Shown here: one piece after another, positions 1 to 5,401 of the stretch
Position numbering within the stretch: position 1 is the first letter of the stretch
Layout of the letters: each line of letters starts with the position of its first letter
Assembly: GCA_036505215.1 (NCBI GenBank)
Contig: DASXTW010000214.1
Span: 1 to 7,500, forward strand
Source: DASXTW01 sp036505215
Lineage (GTDB): Bacteria; Actinomycetota; UBA4738
Length of the DNA stretch: 7,500 bases
Direction: 5' to 3'
Program-made: the position numbers and the translations under genes
The notes under the pieces: generated by a model
Told to the model about the DNA's origin: nothing
Databases searched by the model: none
Seen by the model: only the letters and a program-made list of their open reading frames with translations

Positions 1-290
1 GCCTCGCCCTTCCGGAGCCGGCCCTATATCTGCCCGGTGTAGCCTGATCGGCCATATCCAGGAACGCCTGAGAGCCGATGGGGCGGGGGCAGCCTGGCTC
101 GCGCTTGTGGCATAACAGATCTTCCCGACACACAAGCAATCCCTCCTCAGTCGCCAGTCACCCGGATGCGGTCCCGTCAGGTCCCGTCATCTACCGAGAA
201 GAGTCGGGAATGAACGGGTACTGCCGGGTAGACATAACCGCTGGCCAGAGTCCGGATTGGACTGTTTCTGGAGGTAGTCGATCCGGCCTG
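1..290. other. Left-edge region without a recognisable gene
   Basis: I see no convincing gene here on either strand. The open frames that cross it have no recognisable motif, and one of them runs straight through the tRNA fragment that follows. It holds one copy of the tandem GTCCCGTC repeat (171-188). If the tRNA-Lys fragment at 291-341 is a displaced att site, standard polarity would put the inserted element on this side. I see no integrase or excisionase here to confirm that. Confidence 0.4.
171..188 (+). repeat. Tandem GTCCCGTC repeat, copy 1
   Basis: The sequence reads GTCCCGTCAGGTCCCGTC: two GTCCCGTC units joined by AG. A nearly identical copy with one extra G lies at 412-430. The two copies are direct repeats on opposite sides of the tRNA-Lys fragment (291-341). 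Short direct repeats flanking an att core can be arm-type integrase sites, but this role is inference from position only. Confidence 0.5.
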
Positions 291-341
291 AATGGGGCTT
301 TTAACCCTCGTGTCGTAGGTTCGATCCCTACACGGCCCACC
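291..341 (+). other. 3' half of tRNA-Lys(TTT), probable att-site scar
   Basis: The anticodon loop CTTTTAA (298-304, anticodon TTT at 300-302) is closed by GGGG (294-297) and CCCT (305-308). A five-base variable loop follows, then a perfect T-arm: GTAGG (315-319), loop TTCGATC, CCTAC (327-331). The 3' acceptor strand ACGGCCC (332-338), discriminator A339 and CC complete it. The 3' part agrees with bacterial tRNA-Lys as I know it. The 5' acceptor strand (expected GGGCCGT) and a normal D-arm are absent upstream, so this is not a working tRNA. A 3' half starting at the anticodon loop is the usual product of integration of a phage or island into a tRNA gene. The antisense frame encodes CRDRTYDTRVKSP, a familiar spurious peptide from tRNA-overlapping frames. 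Confidence 0.75.
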
Positions 342-411
342 CGCAAAAGCGCTAGTAGAAGGCCTATTCTGCTCTACTCCCCATGACAGCGACGGCCGTC
401 GTACCGTCTCC

Positions 412-430
412 GTCCCGTCAGGGTCCCGTC
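412..430 (+). repeat. Tandem GTCCCGTC repeat, copy 2
   Basis: The sequence reads GTCCCGTCAGGGTCCCGTC, the same as the copy at 171-188 except for one additional G. It lies 71 bases past the tRNA-Lys fragment and overlaps the stop of the possible integrase relic on the minus strand. Confidence 0.5.
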
Positions 431-547
431 TTGTACACGGCAAAGGTCCGGTCAAGCCGCCGTGCCAAGTCCATCATGATCTCTCGTGCGACCTCGCACA
501 CACTCGGGTGGTGAAGTCTGCAACTGGCGAGAGATCCAATCTGGCCT
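418..547 (-). pseudogene. Possible relic of a tyrosine-recombinase C-terminus
   Basis: A minus-strand frame ending in a TGA at 418-420 ends with CEVAREIMMDLARRLDRTF followed by a short tail. In tyrosine recombinases of high-GC bacteria, the segment after the catalytic tyrosine often looks like (Y)xHVxxEMxRDAARRLDxxF, and this tail fits that pattern. The catalytic Tyr and the preceding GHSSVxxT segment are not present, and nothing upstream in the frame resembles an integrase, so at most a fragment remains. Its position next to a tRNA 3' half and direct repeats is what makes the reading plausible. It could be a chance resemblance in a non-coding frame. Confidence 0.25.
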
Positions 548-758
548 TCGTGTCCCCGGCCCTTTTCTGCATCGATGACGCAGCCCCTTCCACCGCCTGG
601 CCCTTGGGGGTGGTCGAAATCATGGGGTGTGGGGTCGCCCTCCGCCGGTTCGGAAACGTAGGGTGGTCAAGAGAGGGCTGATCGCCCAGACGAAGTGCGG
701 TCCCTGAAGACCACGCACTCGCCTCCTCCCGAACCGCTGTGCCGCGAGCAGCCCTTTC
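548..758. other. Intergenic stretch with no recognisable gene
   Basis: I see no gene on either strand. Frames here are short and lack motifs, and together with 342-547 this makes about 400 bases without an intact gene between the tRNA fragment and the first small minus-strand frames. Confidence 0.4.
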
Positions 759-926
759 TCAGCCAGAAACAGAGGATGCGCCAATTAAGATGCGGAAGGC
801 CTCCCCGAGTACCCATCCTCCCGGGCGGGCCGAGAACAAGAGGAAGAAGGCGACCAGCGCCAGCCGAGCGAGCGCGAGAGGGATCGCGACCGCGATCAAG
901 GCCTCGCAAGACCGCTCCGTCCTCAC
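759..926 (-). CDS. Possible 55-residue single-span membrane peptide
   Basis: A GTG start is preceded directly by GAGGAG, which is too close for an ideal ribosome site. The frame encodes 55 residues with one strongly hydrophobic stretch of about 24 residues (residues 9-32, AVAIPLALARLALVAFFLLF within it), flanked by a charged N-terminus and an Arg-Pro turn. It lies 25 bases downstream of the zinc-ribbon remnant on the same strand. I do not recognise a family. Hydrophobic runs are easily produced by GC-rich non-coding DNA, so this is tentative. Confidence 0.25.
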   Translation of the reverse strand: MRTERSCEALIAVAIPLALARLALVAFFLLFSARPGGWVLGEAFRILIGASSVSG

Positions 927-951
927 CTCCTCACTGATAAGGCCAGGTCCT

Positions 952-1106
952 CTAGCAGTGCCGGTACTGCGTGTCCCGCCCCTTCCCGCAACTGCCGCAG
1001 GGTGGGAGCCGGTCGTCAGCGTCGTTCAGGTCGACGGACCACCCGCAGTTGGTGCAGCAGTACCGGCCAACTCCCGGCTTTCCCCGATGTCGTGGATCTC
1101 GGCCAC
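952..1106 (-). pseudogene. Small zinc-ribbon protein gene with a frameshift
   Basis: A GTG start (1104-1106) with GGAGG just upstream opens MAEIHDIGESREL. That frame soon runs into a stop, but one frame over the sequence reads RYCCTNCGWSVDL, then RLPPCGSCGKGRDTQYRHC and TAG (952-954). A single missing G near 1064-1068 would join them into a protein of about 51 residues. Two knuckles, CTNC and CGSC, separated by an acidic linker and LPP are typical of very small actinobacterial zinc-ribbon proteins (YRCxxCG ... LPPCPxCG). Their function is generally unknown. The gene lies downstream of the TlpA-like gene on the same strand. Either it is a recent pseudogene or one base is missing from the assembly. 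Confidence 0.5.
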
Positions 1107-1115
1107 GGCTCCTCC

Positions 1116-1143
1116 CTTCTGAAGCTCGACGAGAGCTCAGAAG
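1116..1143 (-). promoter_or_regulatory. Strong hairpin between tlpA-like gene and zinc-ribbon start
   Basis: On the minus strand CTTCTGAGCTC, loop TCGTC, and GAGCTTCAGAAG form an 11-bp stem with one bulged T. It sits between the TlpA-like stop (1180) and the ribosome site of the zinc-ribbon gene. There is no T-tract after it, so it is not a classical intrinsic terminator. An RNA-processing, stability or attenuation element is equally possible. Confidence 0.4.
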
Positions 1144-1179
1144 CTGGGTCTGACACTTGAGATCCTCCGTTCTTGGTCG

Positions 1180-1794
1180 TCAAGGCGACGCGGTCGGCTG
1201 CGAATGGAGAATCTTGTCGATCCGATCGAGGAGTTGTGGCAGACCTATCGGGCCGGGCCACTCATCGACCTTCCGTCCAGCCGCATCATAGAAGATGGTG
1301 ATGGGCTGACCGATGTACCCGAGGCGATCTCGAATCTCGCCCGTCTGGTCGAACACGCTGGGATACGGATATCCCTCCTCCTGGATGAATGCCTGCGCCG
1401 CCGCTCGTTGGTCCAGGATGTCGACTCCCAGGAACTGGACTTCCCCGCCGTGACGCTCCGCGGCTTGCACTAGGTTCGGCGACTCCACCCGGCACGGGCC
1501 GCACCACGAAGCCCAGATGTTCACCACGACCGGGACGCCGGCGTTGGCGAGTTGCCCCAGCACGTCCTGGAACCGGGCGAAGCCGAAGGTGGGGAGGGAC
1601 AATCGGTCCTTTGGGAGCATCGCGATGCCCGTCGCCTTCGTGGCCACGAGTGTCGGCTCCGAGGGTCGGCCCACGGATGTAGGTTCGGCCCGCGGGCTCG
1701 TTCCTCCAGAGCACGCGGCGCTGACCAACGCAATGGCGGTCAGGATCGGAAGAGCTGTCACCACGAACCGACCGGACAGCCTGTGAGAGTCCAT
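1180..1794 (-). CDS. TlpA/ResA-like thiol-disulfide lipoprotein
   Basis: 204 residues. The N-terminus is a lipoprotein signal: basic start, hydrophobic run (residues 11-26), then SAAC with the acylated Cys at 28. A Ser/Thr/Pro-rich tether (29-65) is followed by a thioredoxin fold. The active site WASWCGPC places the redox cysteines at 98 and 101, and the cis-proline is in GQPITIFYD (P164). The protein should be anchored outside the cytoplasmic membrane and reduce disulfides there, for example apocytochrome c or metal-binding thiols, fed by CcdA. The ATG overlaps the ccdA stop by one base (TGATG), so translation is coupled. The frame extends upstream without a stop through ccdA, but that extension is out-of-frame ccdA sequence. 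The lipobox and coupling fix the start. Confidence 0.9.
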   Translation of the reverse strand: MDSHRLSGRFVVTALPILTAIALVSAACSGGTSPRAEPTSVGRPSEPTLVATKATGIAMLPKDRLSLPTFGFARFQDVLGQLANAGVPVVVNIWASWCGPCRVESPNLVQAAERHGGEVQFLGVDILDQRAAAQAFIQEEGYPYPSVFDQTGEIRDRLGYIGQPITIFYDAAGRKVDEWPGPIGLPQLLDRIDKILHSQPTASP

Positions 1795-2540
1795 CAGATC
1801 GCCGGGCTGAACTGGTTGACCAGCCGGAGCACGGGAACCAGCAGCCGCACCCACATGCCGCTGATCAGCAGCGCGCCGATGGCGACCATGAGCGTGCCCC
1901 CCACCCCGGCGAACCACTGGTAGTTGCGGCTGATGAACCGCGACGCCCCCATGCCCCACCGCATCCCCATCCCCAGCAGGAAGATCGGCAGGCCCAGCCC
2001 CAGCGAGTACAAGAAGAGCAGGAGCAGAGTTCTCCCGGTAGCGCCCTGCGCCGCGGCCAGGGTGAGGATGGCCCCGAGCACGGGGCCGATGCAGGGCGTC
2101 CATCCGATGGCGAAGGCCATCCCCAGGGGAAGGGCACCGGCCTTCCCCGGCTGGATCCGGGAGAGCAGCGGTCGGCCCTCCCGGTACAGCCACGGGACTC
2201 GGGCTCGGAGGGCGTACAGCACCATGAACAGGCCGAAAGCCAGGACGAAGGCGCCGGCGAGGCGCTGGCCCACCGGGAGACGGAGCCACCGGCTGACCGA
2301 GCTCGCTGCGAAGCCGAACACGAACGTGAACACAAGAGTGAAGCCCAGGATGAACAGCAGGATGGGTGCGGCCGCACCCCACCTCCCCTTCTCTGGAGCA
2401 TGTCCACCGGAGACGAACGCCACGTACCCGGGAACCAGCGGCAGGACGCAGGGGGAGGCGCATGAAACCGTCCCCGCCGCGAAAGCCAGCGCCGGAGCCC
2501 ACCAGGCTCGAAGCCCCGTGTCGACGATCTCAGCGATCAA
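1794..2540 (-). CDS. ccdA: CcdA-type cytochrome c biogenesis / thiol reductant transporter
   Basis: 248 residues, about the usual CcdA length, with six hydrophobic segments. CcdA moves electrons from cytoplasmic thioredoxin through the membrane to extracytoplasmic TlpA/ResA-type partners. The family motifs are present: SCASPCVLPLVPGY (Cys27 and Cys31) in the first membrane helix and GWTPCIGPVLGA (Cys150) in the fourth. The start is TTG at 2540: an in-frame TGA lies just upstream, and GCGGGGGA is a usable ribosome site. The stop overlaps the start of the TlpA-like gene, its likely partner. This all-cysteine protein is a useful internal reference for the TGA-containing homologue at 3972-4865. 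Confidence 0.93.
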   Translation of the reverse strand: MIAEIVDTGLRAWWAPALAFAAGTVSCASPCVLPLVPGYVAFVSGGHAPEKGRWGAAAPILLFILGFTLVFTFVFGFAASSVSRWLRLPVGQRLAGAFVLAFGLFMVLYALRARVPWLYREGRPLLSRIQPGKAGALPLGMAFAIGWTPCIGPVLGAILTLAAAQGATGRTLLLLFLYSLGLGLPIFLLGMGMRWGMGASRFISRNYQWFAGVGGTLMVAIGALLISGMWVRLLVPVLRLVNQFSPAI

Positions 2541-2852
2541 GTCGATCCCCCGCCCTCACATCCGGCCGCAGATGGGCTGAGCCCGCGGCGAAGCGCCTCT
2601 ACCAGCAGGGACGCCCACGGAGGTTCCAAGATTCCGGGGCGAGCGCGTCCGGTAGCGTGGGCCTCGAACCTGGCACGAGCGCGAGATCGAGGATCGCTCA
2701 CGACGCTTTGGACGCCTCCGACGCAGAAGGGATCCTCCGGTGCCTGCGGATCGTGTCCGTTCCCAGCGGAGGCCGGCGGTGGGATTTCCCGTGTCCACCA
2801 GCAGCTGGCTTCCATCGATCTTCGGGGAAGGGCTGAAGGCCTGTAGGCGCCG
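2541..2852. other. Region without a recognisable gene
   Basis: Frames are open on both strands but none carries motifs I recognise, and their Arg/Ser/Pro-rich composition is typical of shadow frames in GC-rich DNA. It lies between the ccdA start and the decayed CopD-like remnant, so it may hold the promoter of ccdA and eroded 5' CopD sequence. I could not identify membrane helices of CopD here. Confidence 0.4.
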
Positions 2853-3395
2853 GACCGAGCTCGTATTCGCCGGCCGGGCAGGTGCTTTGTCGGCCTCACG
2901 CTCGACCCGGGGGAACCGGGAACGAACCGGGCACTTATCTACCTCCTCCCTCTCGAGGGCAATGAGGCCGCGGCGAGGTTGCGGGCACATCTCCTCGTTG
3001 GAGGCCGGCCCGTCCCACTGAGCCCCTGTGGGGACACGTGCTCGGGAAGTCCGAGGCGATCTGGGTCGGAACGTCTCGATACACGAGAGATCACCCCGGA
3101 GCGTCGTGGGAGGTCCAGCAGGGCGGCCCCTCCATCCCGGTCCCCTTCGTTCATCTGGGACTACTTCAAGCCGTTCGAGACATCAGCGTCCTGGGCCGCG
3201 AGCCGGTGGCCGGGACCGCGACCACGATCGTTTCGTTCTTCGGCCAGGCCGGCGGGACCCCCGTGTGGTTCCGGCTGTGGGTCGATCCGAATGGGCTGGT
3301 GCGATTGGCCCAGATGCGCGGGCCGGGCCACTTCATGGACCACCGCTACCACGACTTCGACGCCCCCGATCCACATCGAGCCGCCCAGGCCGTGA
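2853..3395 (+). pseudogene. Decayed 3' end of a CopD-type copper-resistance gene
   Basis: Pieces of one protein appear in alternating frames. From 2886, frame 3 reads FVGLTLDPGEPGTN, then LIYLLPLEG and RPVPLSPCGDTC (to about 3040). Frame 2 then reads SEAIWVGTSRYTRDHPGASW and GGPSIPVP. Frame 3 returns for SFIWDYFKPFE (about 3147-3179). Frame 2 follows with ISVLGREPVAGTATTIVSFF and GTPVWFRLWVDPNGLVR, then HFMDHRYHDFDAP. Frame 3 finally gives IHIEPPRP and TGA (3393-3395). This order matches the C-terminal domain that follows the membrane part of actinobacterial CopD/YcnJ-like proteins, as I know them. About 60 residues are missing between SPCGDTC and SEAIW, and the CopC and CopD domains are absent. 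The copper role is inferred from the family. Confidence 0.6.
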
Positions 3396-3403
3396 GGCCA
3401 CGG
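3390..3403. terminator. Small hairpin between convergent gene ends
   Basis: CCGTG, loop AGGC, CACGG form a 5-bp GC-rich stem that overlaps the stop of the CopD remnant and lies just before the convergent methyltransferase remnant end. There is no T-tract, so the terminator reading is weak. Confidence 0.25.
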
Positions 3404-3412
3404 GGGCGTTGC

Positions 3413-3902
3413 CTACTTGCCGGGCGGCTTCTGGGCGGAGGCTCGCTCCATGATCCCCCAGGCCCAGCGGTCGACCCGCTCGACCTCGAACCCCTGCGCT
3501 TTCAGGTGCTCGAGCGCCTCTCGCAGCAGGTGATCGGCCTGGAACCGCAGGAGCAGCGGCTCCGCCAGGCGCTGGCCGAACCGCACGACAGACGAGGGAC
3601 TCCTGACATGCTCCAGCAGCAGGATGCGGCCACCGCGACGCAGCACGCGCCACGCCTCTGCCACGGCCCGGCGATCGTCGGGGATCGAGCACAGGCACAG
3701 GCCGAACACCACGGTGTCGAAGCTCTCGTCGGGGCAGTCCAGTGCCTCCGCATCACCCAGACGGAGCTCGACCTTCCGGCCCAGATCCTTTGCCCGCTGG
3801 CGAGCCAACTCGCACGCTTCGGTCGTAGCGGAGCGCGAGCTTCGCGTAGACCTCCCGCACCCGGGCGGCGTCGGGCTGACGAGCCACTTGGCGAAGATAC
3901 AC
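3413..3902 (-). pseudogene. UbiE-like SAM methyltransferase with internal deletion
   Basis: The C-terminal two thirds are a good class I methyltransferase: ELARQRAKDLGRKVELRLGD, then DCPDESFDTVVFGLCLCSIP (motif II region), VLRRGGRILLLEHVRS (motif III region) and WGIMER near the end. The N-terminal piece is in another frame from a GTG at 3900-3902: YLRQVARQPDAARVREVYAK followed by LALRYDRS, the usual start of this family. The 50-60 residues normally between them, including the glycine-rich SAM loop (VLExGxGTG), are missing and the frame changes at about 3820-3835. The protein cannot bind SAM normally. It lies 69 bases downstream of the TGA-containing CcdA-like gene and was probably in its operon. 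The original substrate is unknown; quinone or metalloid methylation are both seen in the wider family. Confidence 0.65.
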
Positions 3903-3971
3903 GCACTCGGCGACTCCCCACCTCGGTCCGCCGTTCCCACGACTCCCCTCACCTCGGGCCGCCGCTCCCGC

Positions 3972-4865
3972 TCAGCTGGGCGGCCTGACGGGGAAGATGC
4001 GGGCGAACGCGTCGGCGAAGACGCCGAGCAGGACGAACCACACCCCCACTACTACCAGCACGATGCCGCCCCAGCGCTTGACGCTGGGCGCGCTGGCCCG
4101 GAGCCGCTCAGTGGTGCCCTCCTGCGCCCAGCCAACGGTGAAGGCCGCACCGAATGAGAGGGCCACGATCGCCACCGCCGCGGCCGAGAACGAAGCGAGC
4201 GCGGCAGAGATCCCTCCCGTCGAGAGCGCCTGCCCCGCCAGACCGGCCAGGATCGGTCCCGTTCAGCCGAACCCGATGATCAGGTAGGCGAACCCGAACA
4301 GGGCGAAGCCGGCGGCGGGGCGCTCCCGCCGAAGGCGGGCCTGTGCCTCGGTGAGCGGCCGCGCCAGTCGCTCAACCCCATGAAACGACACCGGGATGAC
4401 CCCCGACTGGACCAGGCCCAGGCCCACCAGGAGTGCGCCCACGACGATCCGCACCGTGACGCCGAGTGGGCTGGTGAACGTCACCGACCCGACCAGGCCC
4501 CGGCCCCCCAGCCCGATCAGCGCGCCGAGCAGGGCGAGGAACGCCACCGCCCCTGCCGCGAATGCCCCGGCGAAGAGCAGGACGGCCCGGGCTCGGCCTA
4601 TGCGTCCGCCCTTCACCTCTCTCCCCAGGAGGGTGAGCAGCAGGGGGAAGGAGCAGGGCGAGAAGAAGGCAGCCACGCCGGCCGCCGCGCCCAGGAGCAG
4701 GACCCCCGCTCCAGCCACGGAGGGCAGGTTGAACCGTGGGTAGGCGATGTAGCCCACGTACCCGGCCAATCCGAGGAGGGCGACGCCCGCGGCCAGGACC
4801 GCGTATCCCGCCCGGCCTGGCCGCCTGGGAGGTTGCCCGGGTTCTCTCAGGGGAAGCTCCCTCAT
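3972..4865 (-). CDS. CcdA/DsbD-type membrane protein, probable selenoprotein (TGA at codon 201)
   Basis: 297 codons in one frame from ATG 4865 to TGA 3972-3974, interrupted only by a TGA at 4263-4265. A basic N-terminus (1-20) is followed by about seven hydrophobic segments. The first redox motif is FFSPCSFPLLL (Cys71). The second is IIGFG-TGA-TGPILAGL, which aligns with IGWTPCIGPVLGA of the CcdA at 1794-2540, the TGA facing its Cys150. Cys71 is the only cysteine, while this family needs a pair, so Sec at 201 would complete it. Downstream residues keep membrane-protein character (AVAIVALSFGAAF; IVLVVVGVWFVLLGVF) and the homology continues, so this is not the true end. The RNA after the TGA carries a SECIS-like hairpin (4229-4251). 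The leader follows a MerR-type promoter (4937-4968). No dedicated thioredoxin-like partner lies beside it. Alternatives are a nonsense mutation or sequencing error of TGC/TGT. Confidence 0.8.
4229..4251 (-). promoter_or_regulatory. Candidate bacterial SECIS element
   Basis: Counting the U of UGA (4265) as 1, nucleotides 15-37 can fold with GCC (19-21) pairing GGC (27-29) around the apical loop GGUCU (22-26). CC (15-16) pairs GG below, leaving U17-G18 bulged, or alternatively CCUG pairs CAGG (34-37). The E. coli fdhF SECIS, as I know it, has GGUCUG at the same nucleotides 22-27, with the essential G23-U24 and bulged U17. A competing hairpin, GGACCG (7-12) with CGGUCU (21-26), also exists. SelB binding is inferred. 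Confidence 0.6.
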
Positions 4866-4936
4866 CGTCCCCGTCCTTTCCGCCTACCCGCTGATCTCCT
4901 GCATCTCGTGCCGGCCACAGTCGATCGTCTACGGGC

Positions 4937-4968
4937 ACCGTACACGTTCCAGTCAGCTGGAATGTCAA
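4937..4968 (-). promoter_or_regulatory. MerR-type promoter and operator for the seleno-CcdA gene
   Basis: On the minus strand: -35 TTGACA (4963-4968), a 20-bp spacer, and -10 TACGGT (4937-4942). The spacer contains the dyad TTCCAG-CTGA-CTGGAA (4947-4962). Overlong 19-20 bp spacers with a central dyad are the hallmark of promoters activated by MerR-family regulators through DNA distortion. Transcription would start near 4930, about 65 bases before the ATG at 4865. The regulator is most likely the divergent merR-like gene 20 bases away. Confidence 0.75.
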
Positions 4969-4973
4969 CCCCG

Positions 4974-4979
4974 TAGGAT
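4974..4979 (+). promoter_or_regulatory. Probable -10 box of the merR-like gene, near-leaderless
   Basis: TAGGAT ends eight bases before the ATG at 4988, which puts the transcription start at or within a few bases of the start codon. No good Shine-Dalgarno sequence precedes the ATG, so translation is probably leaderless. I see no clear -35. The box lies just outside the MerR operator dyad, so autoregulation is likely. Confidence 0.4.
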
Positions 4980-4987
4980 GGGGTCCC

Positions 4988-5401
4988 ATGAGAATCGGAG
5001 AGCTAGCCCAACGAACGGGGGTGCCGACCAAGACCATCCGGTACTACGAAGACATTGGGGCCATGCCGCCCGCGTCGAGGACGTCCTCCGGGTACCGGGA
5101 CTTCGGGCCGGATGCGATGAGCCGGCTGCAGTTCATCCGGGCTGCCCAGTCGATCGGACTCAGCCTGGGCGAAATCCGGGAGATCGTCGCCTTTCGAGAC
5201 CGCGGGGAGAGCCCGTGCGCCCACGTGAGTGGGCTCATCGAACTCCACGCGAACGATCTCGCTGAGCGGATCCAGGCCCTGGAGGAGATGCGCCGGGAAC
5301 TGATTCGCTTGGCCAAGGTGGCTCGAAGGGCCACCTCCCGCCCTGGGAAGGGGGCAGCGGTCTGCCACATCATCGAGAGCGCGAGGCCGAGGTCGGCATG
5401 A
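4988..5401 (+). CDS. MerR-family metal-responsive transcriptional regulator
   Basis: 137 residues. The winged-helix DNA-binding domain is at 1-70 (MRIGELAQRTGVPTKTIRYY, then SGYRDF). A dimerisation helix follows at about 82-112, then a short C-terminal metal loop. Candidate ligands are Cys77 (ESPCAHV), at the place of Cys79 of ZntR or Cys82 of MerR, and Cys126-His127 in AVCHIIE near the C-terminus. The third cysteine found in Hg and Zn sensors around 112-118 is missing, so the metal cannot be named. The gene diverges from the seleno-CcdA gene, with the 20-bp-spacer operator between them. Its stop overlaps the permease ATG (ATGA), so sensor and exporter are translated together. Confidence 0.9.
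   Translation: MRIGELAQRTGVPTKTIRYYEDIGAMPPASRTSSGYRDFGPDAMSRLQFIRAAQSIGLSLGEIREIVAFRDRGESPCAHVSGLIELHANDLAERIQALEEMRRELIRLAKVARRATSRPGKGAAVCHIIESARPRSA

Noticed and set aside
78..455. Open frames on both strands across the tRNA region (78-386 plus, 177-455 minus)
   Set aside because: They read through the tRNA-Lys fragment; the minus one contains the classic spurious peptide CRDRTYDTRVKSP.
1180..2502. A 440-residue minus-strand frame containing the TlpA-like protein
   Set aside because: Its first 236 residues are out-of-frame ccdA sequence. The lipoprotein signal and the TGATG overlap fix the start at 1794.
1924..2580. Long plus-strand frame opposite ccdA, and similar ones opposite other genes (4380-4976, 5003-5620, 6109-6561)
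   Set aside because: They are shadows of well-supported genes on the opposite strand, with Arg/Pro/Ala-rich composition and no motifs.
3038..3988. A 316-residue plus-strand frame
   Set aside because: Only its first third has CopD-like segments; after about 3366 it is antisense to the methyltransferase remnant.
3972..4175. A separate 67-residue gene starting at ATG 4175
   Set aside because: It is in the same frame as the upstream 4263-4865 segment and continues the same membrane-protein family; no ribosome site supports an independent start.
4263..4265. TGA read as tryptophan or glycine by a variant genetic code
   Set aside because: TGA is the true stop of ccdA, the merR-like gene, the permease and the VOC gene in this window, so the standard code applies.
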